Origin: GCA-2686265 sp036010965
GTDB lineage: Bacteria > Planctomycetota > UBA1135 > GCA-002686595
Direction: 5' to 3'
Length of the DNA: 5,648 bases
NCBI GenBank assembly: GCA_036010965.1
Contig: DASCMO010000205.1
Location: forward strand, 1 to 5,648
This document shows positions 1-4,515 of this stretch, in pieces (position 1 is the first letter of the stretch; each line of letters starts with the position of its first letter). The position numbers were made by a program, and so were the translations under genes. A model generated the notes under the pieces. The model was not told where the DNA came from. It saw only the letters and a program-made list of their open reading frames with translations, and made no database searches.

Positions 1-95
1 ATCGGGCGGTTCGTTCCAGGCCGACCGTCCCATCTGAGATGATCGACCGACACTGAGCCCGACGCTCTCCAGATCCCCTAGAAAACTGCTCGGCC

Positions 96-1235
96 ATGGC
101 GAACGAGACTCGATTCCGAGAGCTGGTACTCGGCGGCGGCGTGGCGGGCCTGGCCGCCCTCGAACATCTCAGCCTGCACGAAGCGGGCCCGCTCGGCCTG
201 ATCGAGGCCTTCGAGCTCGGTCACGATCGGGGCAGCTCCCACGGCACGGGGCGTCTGGCGCGCAGCACCTACGACGATCCGCTCTACGTGCGCCTGACAC
301 GGCGTGCGCTGGTCGAGGGCTGGCCGCGCCTCGAACGCGATGTCGGCCAGAGCCTGCTCCACCCCACACCAGGATGCGTGTTCGGCCCTGCCGAAGGTCT
401 CTTCGAGCAATACGCGCTCGCCGTCACTCAGGCAGACAGCGATGTGGAGCGCATCGACGCGGCCGAGGCTCGCCGCCGCTTTCCCGCTTTCCGCTTCGAG
501 GACAGCCCGGCCGTACTCCACGACCACACGGCCTGCATCGTGGCCGCGGCGGACACCCTGCGAGGCCTGCGAAGGCTCGCTTGCGAGCGCGGAGCGCGCG
601 TGTTCGAGCGGACGCGTTGTACGGCGATCCACCTCGACGGCGACCCGATCCGCGTCGAGACCGATCGCGGCACCTTCTTCACCGAGCGCCTCGTGATCGC
701 CGCCGGCGCGTGGACCGCGCGGCTGCTCCCCGCCCTCGCCGATCGTCTGCGCGTCGTCCGTCAGCGCGTGGCCTTCTTTTCCCACGAGAGCGAGGAGGAC
801 GCGCCCGCTTTCCCGCTCTGGATTCGCCTCGGAGCCGGCGACAACGGCATCCACTACGGCCTGCCCCCCTTCGGCCAACCGGGCCTGAAGGTCGGCCGCC
901 ACCGCACGTGCGGAGAGGGCATCGACCCCGATGTCCAGGCTCCGGAGGATGAAGAGGCCGAGCTCGAGGATCTGCGCGCCACCCTGTCGCGCGAGTTGAT
1001 CCGCCCCCTCGGTGCGTGCCTGTCTTCCGAGCCCTGTCTCTACACGATGACCGACGACGAGGACTTCGTGCTGGGCCTGCTGGACGGCGACCCGCGTGTC
1101 GCCATCGCCGCCGGACTCTCGGGGCACGGCTTCAAGTTCGCTCCGCTGATCGGACGCGTTCTCGGAGAACTCGTCACCCGCGGTCGAACGAGCGTCGAGG
1201 AGTTCGAGTCGGCTCGCGCGCGCTTCGCGCCCTGA
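96..1235 (+). CDS. FAD-dependent amine oxidase, monomeric sarcosine oxidase / N-methyltryptophan oxidase family
   Basis: Predicted 379-residue cytoplasmic flavoenzyme that oxidises a secondary or N-methylated amine (such as an N-methyl amino acid) with O2, giving an imine and H2O2. Seen: a Rossmann FAD-binding motif GGGVAG at residues 13-18 behind a short N-terminus, and a family block SSHGTGRLAR at 47-56. It aligns well with Bacillus monomeric sarcosine oxidase: Cys314 sits where Cys315 binds FAD covalently (PCLYT context), Lys265 matches the oxygen-activating lysine, His269 and Tyr254 are kept, and GHGFKF at 343-348 provides the Lys348 equivalent. H49, R53 and R56 match the H45/R49/R52 pocket. 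Length is normal for the family (about 380-390). The ATG at 96 is the only good start: an in-frame TGA lies at 54-56 and no clear Shine-Dalgarno is present. There is no signal peptide. Substrate is not readable from sequence; sarcosine, pipecolate or N-methyltryptophan are options. No partner gene of a heterotetrameric sarcosine oxidase is adjacent. Confidence 0.92.
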   Translation: MANETRFRELVLGGGVAGLAALEHLSLHEAGPLGLIEAFELGHDRGSSHGTGRLARSTYDDPLYVRLTRRALVEGWPRLERDVGQSLLHPTPGCVFGPAEGLFEQYALAVTQADSDVERIDAAEARRRFPAFRFEDSPAVLHDHTACIVAAADTLRGLRRLACERGARVFERTRCTAIHLDGDPIRVETDRGTFFTERLVIAAGAWTARLLPALADRLRVVRQRVAFFSHESEEDAPAFPLWIRLGAGDNGIHYGLPPFGQPGLKVGRHRTCGEGIDPDVQAPEDEEAELEDLRATLSRELIRPLGACLSSEPCLYTMTDDEDFVLGLLDGDPRVAIAAGLSGHGFKFAPLIGRVLGELVTRGRTSVEEFESARARFAP

Positions 1236-1480
1236 GTGCCCATAAAAGGAATGCTACGGAGGCCCGGGCGATCGGCGGCCCCCAGCACGCGGTCTGGCGG
1301 CCGGGGCCTATTCCTCGCACGAGGGCGCGCCAGAGCACGGAGGCCTGGCTCGCCGGCTGCTGATTCCGAGAAGATGGTGAGGGGGATGGGGACAGGTGCT
1401 TTCCTCCTCCGCGCCCGGCGGGGCAGGAGTACACTCCCGACTTGGACGGACAGCGATCCGCTCACGACAACGCCCCCGCC
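1236..1480. other. Intergenic region between oxidase and PAP2 genes
   Basis: No convincing gene is seen here. About 40 bases after the oxidase stop lies a GC-rich inverted repeat: GGCCCC at 1277-1282 can pair with GGGGCC at 1303-1308, with an inner CCAG (1282-1285) / CTGG (1294-1297) alternative. No T-run follows, so it is at best a weak or Rho-assisted terminator. Near the PAP2 gene are AGGAG at 1425-1429 and TACACT at 1430-1435, which resembles a -10 box (four of six matches to TATAAT) but has no recognisable -35 partner. The latter is inside a small inverted repeat, GGAGT-AC-ACTCC (1426-1437). Confidence 0.4.
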
Positions 1481-2257
1481 ATGGCACGCGCCACTCCCAG
1501 TCAACCCCCGGCGCACCCGTGGCGCGCGTGGAGAGCAGTCTGGGCGCATCGCGAGGCTCTCGGCGGCCGACTCGTCGGCCTCGCCGCCGTGCTGGCACTC
1601 GTCCTCATCAACGGCGCCGGCTACCTGCTGGTTGTCAACATCGCCCTCTGGCGCGGAAGCAGCGCGTGGGATCCCGCGACATGGGTCGACGAAGCGATCC
1701 CTGCCATGCCCTGGACGATCGTGGTCTACCTGACCCTCTACGCCTACTTCTTCGCGCCGCTCCTCTGCCCCCCGCGCGGCGACCGCGGCAGGCAGCAGAC
1801 GCTGCTCTGCATCCAGACCCTGGTCTGCGTGTCCCTGGTCTCCTTCGCCGTCTTCCTGCTCCTTCCGGCGGAGATCCACGTGCGCGAGACCATGGTCGCC
1901 GCGCTCCCCGGCGAAGCGGCCTGGATCCGGAATCTCTATCGCGTCCTCTACTTCATGGACGAGCCGTGGAACTCCTGGCCGAGCCTGCATGTCTCGCAGA
2001 CGATCGTGCTCGTGTTTTGCATCCAGTACTGGTCTGGCGACGTGCGCGATCGACGGGCGTGGATGCCGCGCGGGAGAACCCGCACCCTCTGCCTGTGCGG
2101 CCTGTGGATCGCGTGGACGGCCCTCGCCGCCAGCATTCTGACCACCAAACAGCACTTCACCTTCGACATGGTCACCGGCTCGCTGCTCGGCGTCCTGGCC
2201 TGGTTCGCCTACTTGCGCCCGGCCCTGACGGCGGCGGACGGGGCCGCGTGGAAGTGA
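1481..2257 (+). CDS. PAP2-superfamily membrane protein (AUR1/Ipt1-like subgroup)
   Basis: A 258-residue integral membrane protein, probably a lipid phosphatase or phospho-headgroup transferase acting at the outer face of the inner membrane. Seen (numbered from the ATG at 1481): six hydrophobic segments at about 31-55, 77-95, 108-129, 171-184, 201-218 and 230-245; an IPAMPW segment before TM2, typical of this subgroup; the second PAP2 motif as WPSLHVS (Ser168, His170); and the third motif TKQHFTFD (222-229), whose His225 would be the phosphorylated nucleophile and Asp229 its partner. The first PAP2 motif (KX6RP) is not recognisable, as is usual in AUR1/Ipt1-like members. The ATG is preferred, although the frame is open back to a TTG at 1442, which has AGGAG 12 bases upstream and would add 13 non-conserved-looking residues. 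The gene converges with the barrel gene at 2274-3077, leaving 16 bases and no terminator hairpin. The substrate cannot be told from the sequence; the family call is firm. Confidence 0.88.
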   Translation: MARATPSQPPAHPWRAWRAVWAHREALGGRLVGLAAVLALVLINGAGYLLVVNIALWRGSSAWDPATWVDEAIPAMPWTIVVYLTLYAYFFAPLLCPPRGDRGRQQTLLCIQTLVCVSLVSFAVFLLLPAEIHVRETMVAALPGEAAWIRNLYRVLYFMDEPWNSWPSLHVSQTIVLVFCIQYWSGDVRDRRAWMPRGRTRTLCLCGLWIAWTALAASILTTKQHFTFDMVTGSLLGVLAWFAYLRPALTAADGAAWK

Positions 2258-2273
2258 CGCGATCGAAGGGCGC

Positions 2274-3077
2274 TCAGAAGAACCAGGTCAGACCGCCGAA
2301 GGCGATCCAGCCGGAGGGTTCGAGCTCGACGCTGAACCGAAGGTCCTCGAGCGAGTCGTCGATGAAGGAATTCCCGCTCGAGTTCTGGGGATCCGCATCG
2401 ACGATGCCCTCGGAGATGTCCCCCGCGAACTCGTAGAAGAAGCCGAAACGGGCCACGAGGTTGTCGCGCAGCTGATAGATGAGCCCGCCGCCGACAGCCA
2501 GGGTGTAATAGGAGTCCCCGTCGAAGGCCGCCGCGAGCACCACATCCTCGAACTGGCCGAACTCGGAGAACGCCAAGACCGTGCTGATGTCGAGGTTGAC
2601 CTCGGGGATGTAGGCGAACTTCGCCTGGACGTACGGCCGCAAGCGTCCGCTCTCCAGGAGTCGCAGGGGCAGAACATAGCGCAGAGAGGTGAAGTACTCG
2701 AGCTGCTGGAGGGTGTCGAGCTCGAAATCGGAATCGGCGAGCGCCGGCTCGAGCATGCGCAACTCGGCTCCCACCGTCAGGGAGAGGTCGTCCCAGATGT
2801 AATGTTCCAACCCCAGGCCGAGGTCGAGGATGCCCTTGCCGTCGCCCCCCAGATCGATCGGGTCGGTGGGAAAGTTGGGGTCAATGATCTGTATGGAGGA
2901 GTCGATCTCGTAGCCGCTGAACAGACCGGAAAACCCGGCGATCCCCGTCGATCCGCGACGGGTCACTCGCCAGGGCTCGTCGACAAGATCCTCGTTGAGA
3001 GGAGCCGAGAGGCCTTGACAGGAAGGCGAGATCAGAGCGGCGGCTGCGAGCCCAACCAGGGATGAGTTGCAGATCAT
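2274..3077 (-). CDS. Probable outer-membrane beta-barrel protein
   Basis: A 267-residue protein of unknown specific role, most likely a small barrel in the outer membrane. Seen: an N-terminal hydrophobic stretch (residues 7-16) consistent with an export signal; then repeated amphipathic beta-strand patterns with aromatic girdle residues, e.g. GILDLGLGLEHYIWDDLSL (82-100), LRPYVQAKFAYIP (146-158), YTLAVGGGLIYQLRDNLVARF (191-211, described rather than matched) and a closing strand GWIAFGGLTWFF. The last residue is Phe, the usual terminal residue recognised by the barrel assembly machinery. Acidic, Gly/Asn/Ser-rich loops (for example 220-242) look surface-exposed. Size suits an 8- to 10-stranded barrel such as the OmpA-N/OMP_b-brl group. 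The ATG at 3077 is the only start before an in-frame TAG at 3111-3113. Oddly, the signal region carries no Lys or Arg before the hydrophobic core, and no Shine-Dalgarno is visible. A Cys at residue 20 lies in a poor lipobox (SPSC), so lipidation is unlikely but not excluded. Confidence 0.75.
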   Translation of the reverse strand: MICNSSLVGLAAAALISPSCQGLSAPLNEDLVDEPWRVTRRGSTGIAGFSGLFSGYEIDSSIQIIDPNFPTDPIDLGGDGKGILDLGLGLEHYIWDDLSLTVGAELRMLEPALADSDFELDTLQQLEYFTSLRYVLPLRLLESGRLRPYVQAKFAYIPEVNLDISTVLAFSEFGQFEDVVLAAAFDGDSYYTLAVGGGLIYQLRDNLVARFGFFYEFAGDISEGIVDADPQNSSGNSFIDDSLEDLRFSVELEPSGWIAFGGLTWFF

Positions 3078-3110
3078 GAGGTTGCCGTGCGAGGCGGAAG
3101 GGCGCTGAAG

Positions 3111-3278
3111 CTAGCGCAAGCTGTCCAGACTGAGAAGCAGTTTCCTTTCGGCGAGAGGGGCCGTGAGTCCGTCCAGAGCCCAGTCAGGGCCCAAGGCCAG
3201 GGGCTTGAGAGTGCATCTCCCCAGCCTAAGCCCGCGCTGGTAGGCTTGGAGAGACCTGGGGGTTAGCCCGCCCCGCAA
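3111..3278 (-). CDS. Doubtful 55-codon upstream ORF ahead of the barrel gene
   Basis: A TTG-initiated frame runs leftward from 3278 to a TAG at 3111-3113, ending 33 bases before the barrel gene and in the same reading frame as it. In favour: a perfect AGGAGG (complement of 3287-3292) lies 8 bases before the TTG, a better ribosome site than any other in the window, and third-position GC is similar to that at the start of the barrel gene. Against: TTG start, no recognisable domain, overlap with inverted repeats, and four of seven arginines use AGG/AGA, which the clear genes here rarely use. The product would be short, leucine-rich and basic. It could be a leader peptide, a small gene, or chance; chance is the most likely. 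Confidence 0.2.
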   Translation of the reverse strand: MRGGLTPRSLQAYQRGLRLGRCTLKPLALGPDWALDGLTAPLAERKLLLSLDSLR

Positions 3279-3292
3279 CCGTTACTCCTCCT

Positions 3293-3325
3293 GAGCTTCC
3301 CGCCCGTGATCAGGTCGGGAAACTC
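3293..3325. repeat. Ten-base inverted repeat (hairpin) upstream of the secreted-protein gene
   Basis: GAGCTTCCCG at 3293-3302 pairs with CGGGAAACTC at 3316-3325 at nine of ten positions (one C-A mismatch), enclosing a 13-base loop that contains the palindrome TGATCA. It ends 41 bases before the ATG at 3367. In RNA it would be a stable stem in the 5' leader if transcription starts upstream of it; in DNA it could be an operator. No T-run follows in either direction, which argues against an intrinsic terminator. Confidence 0.5.
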
Positions 3326-3366
3326 TGTACCAGGCCCGTGACTCCCTGACTTCAACGGAAAAAGCA

Positions 3367-4467
3367 ATGAAGCGCCTCACCGCATTCTCGCTGCCCCTCT
3401 CGCTCCTGCTTCTCGCGTCTGGCACCAACGCACAGGACTTCGTCTTCGATATCGATCAGCCCGCATCGGCGTGGACCTGGTCGGGGACGACGGGCATCGG
3501 CCCCATACTCCCGCTCAACCCCGGCGGAGAGAACTTCGAACTCGACGGTTCGCTCACTCTGCAGCTCGACTCCGGAGGGAACCCGATCGCCAGCGGCCAG
3601 GTCACGAGCGCCCTCGCGGTCCTGCTCCCCGATCTGCACGGGTACATTCCCAACCCGATCCCCGGCTTCCCCCCCCTCGCGCATATCGACCTCGAGAATG
3701 TCAGCTACACCTTCGTGACCCCCACCTTCACCGTTGACGGCAGCGGACATTTCGTCACGGACTGGACGCTCACCTTCATCGGCGGAACGCTGACGGTAAC
3801 ACCCATTGCAGGCAACACGAGCGTGACTGATCTCACGGGCATCTCGGGCAACCCGACGGCGAACCCGGCGGACTTCACGATCTCGGGGTCCCAGATCAAC
3901 CTCAACTCGCCCCAGTCCAATGATTTCGACTTCGTGGACTCAGGGACGGGGATCGCTGCCAGCCTGCACATCGAAGGGAGCATGGTCGGTGACTTCGGCT
4001 GCCCCGCGGTCACAGCCTTCTGCTTCGGAGATGGTTCGGGCACGGCATGCCCCTGCTCCAACGGAGCGGGGCCCGGCGAGGGCTGCGCCAACGGGACCGG
4101 GTCAGGCGCCGTGATCAGTGCGAGCGGGAGTACCAGCATCGCCGCCGGAAACCTCGTCCTCACGGGCACCCAGCTGATTCCCGGCCAACCCGGACTCTAC
4201 TTCCAGGGGAACAACGCCGTCAGCGGCGGCAACGGCGTCACCTTCGGGGACGGCCTGCGCTGCGCGGGCGGGAACGTGGTGCGCCTGCAGGTGCGCGTGG
4301 CTAACTCGAGCGGAGCGTCCTCGACGACCGTCAACATCGGGGCCACCGGTGGCGTCTCCGCCGGGGACACCAAGCGCTATCAAGTGTGGTACCGCGACCC
4401 CGCCTCGAGCCCCTGCGGAGCGACCTTCAACCTCTCCAACGGCGTCGGCGTCTTCTTCTGCCCCTGA
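3367..4467 (+). CDS. Secreted protein with cysteine-containing C-terminal module of planctomycete type
   Basis: A 366-residue exported protein of unknown function. Seen: a classical signal peptide (K2, R3, hydrophobic core about 5-17, likely cleavage after Ala22 in GTNA-QD). Residues 23-210 form a beta-rich, Gly/Thr/Asn/Pro-rich domain without cysteines and without a family I recognise; alternating hydrophobic strands suggest a beta-sandwich. From about 217 a distinct module begins: FCFGDGSG (218-225), CPCSN (228-232), FQGNNAVSGG (279-288), FGDGLRCAGG (293-302), YQVWYRDP (338-345), FNLSNGVGV (354-362). All eight cysteines (212, 219, 228, 230, 240, 299, 350, 365) lie from residue 212 onward, so disulfides are likely. 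I recall this tail on many otherwise unrelated secreted Planctomycetota proteins; that is memory, not a search. It is not a PEP-CTERM or LPXTG signal: there is no terminal hydrophobic helix or basic tail. A weak GGAA at 3357-3360 precedes the ATG. The PHP gene follows after 48 bases. Confidence 0.85.
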   Translation: MKRLTAFSLPLSLLLLASGTNAQDFVFDIDQPASAWTWSGTTGIGPILPLNPGGENFELDGSLTLQLDSGGNPIASGQVTSALAVLLPDLHGYIPNPIPGFPPLAHIDLENVSYTFVTPTFTVDGSGHFVTDWTLTFIGGTLTVTPIAGNTSVTDLTGISGNPTANPADFTISGSQINLNSPQSNDFDFVDSGTGIAASLHIEGSMVGDFGCPAVTAFCFGDGSGTACPCSNGAGPGEGCANGTGSGAVISASGSTSIAAGNLVLTGTQLIPGQPGLYFQGNNAVSGGNGVTFGDGLRCAGGNVVRLQVRVANSSGASSTTVNIGATGGVSAGDTKRYQVWYRDPASSPCGATFNLSNGVGVFFCP

Positions 4468-4515
4468 TCGAGACCGCGACCTGCGGCCGAGTGCCGAGCA
4501 AGTGAGGACCCGGAG

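Larger units (their letters stand above)
3078..3366. promoter_or_regulatory. Divergent intergenic region with several inverted repeats
   Basis: This stretch must hold the promoters of both the leftward barrel gene and the rightward secreted-protein gene, but I cannot pick either -35/-10 pair with confidence. It contains at least four inverted repeats: GCGCT/AGCGC (3102-3106, 3113-3117); AGCCC/GGGCT (3177-3181, 3201-3205) enclosing a GGCC-CAA-GGCC core; AGCCTA/TAGGCT (3223-3228, 3241-3246) with an inner AGC/GCT pairing; and a longer one at 3293-3325. None is followed by a T-run on either strand, so they look more like leader structure or protein-binding sites than intrinsic terminators. Confidence 0.45.

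Noticed and set aside
1..95. Possible tail of an upstream gene at the window start
   Set aside because: Several stop codons occur (35-37, 40-42, 54-56), but too little sequence remains to show coding character in any frame.
78..1127. Long minus-strand ORF opposite the oxidase gene
   Set aside because: The plus strand encodes a clearly recognisable oxidase with all catalytic residues; the antisense product is a low-complexity Ala/Arg/Gly/Glu-rich translation typical of GC-rich shadow frames.
1277..1308. GC-rich inverted repeat as an intrinsic terminator of the oxidase gene
   Set aside because: The stem is only six base pairs with a 20-base loop and no T-run follows, so I did not list it as a terminator.
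1313..1324. CCTCG-CA-CGAGG palindrome as an operator
   Set aside because: Five-base arms are expected by chance in a region this size, and it shares no sequence with the similar GGAGT-AC-ACTCC at 1426-1437.
1040..2155. 371-codon minus-strand ORF spanning the oxidase end, the gap and most of the PAP2 gene
   Set aside because: It has no domain-like pattern and crosses two well-supported plus-strand genes; high GC keeps antisense frames free of stops.
2258..2273. Bidirectional terminator between the convergent PAP2 and barrel genes
   Set aside because: Only 16 bases, containing the 6-base palindrome CGATCG but no usable stem or T-run.
1396..2436. 346-codon plus-strand ORF overlapping the PAP2 gene in another frame
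   Set aside because: Arg/Pro-rich frame-shifted translation; the PAP2 frame has helices and both catalytic motifs.
3317..3341. ECF-sigma-like promoter (GGGAAACT then CGTGA) upstream of the secreted-protein gene
   Set aside because: The spacing is shorter than usual for ECF promoters, the -10 match is poor, and the -35-like part is one arm of the hairpin.
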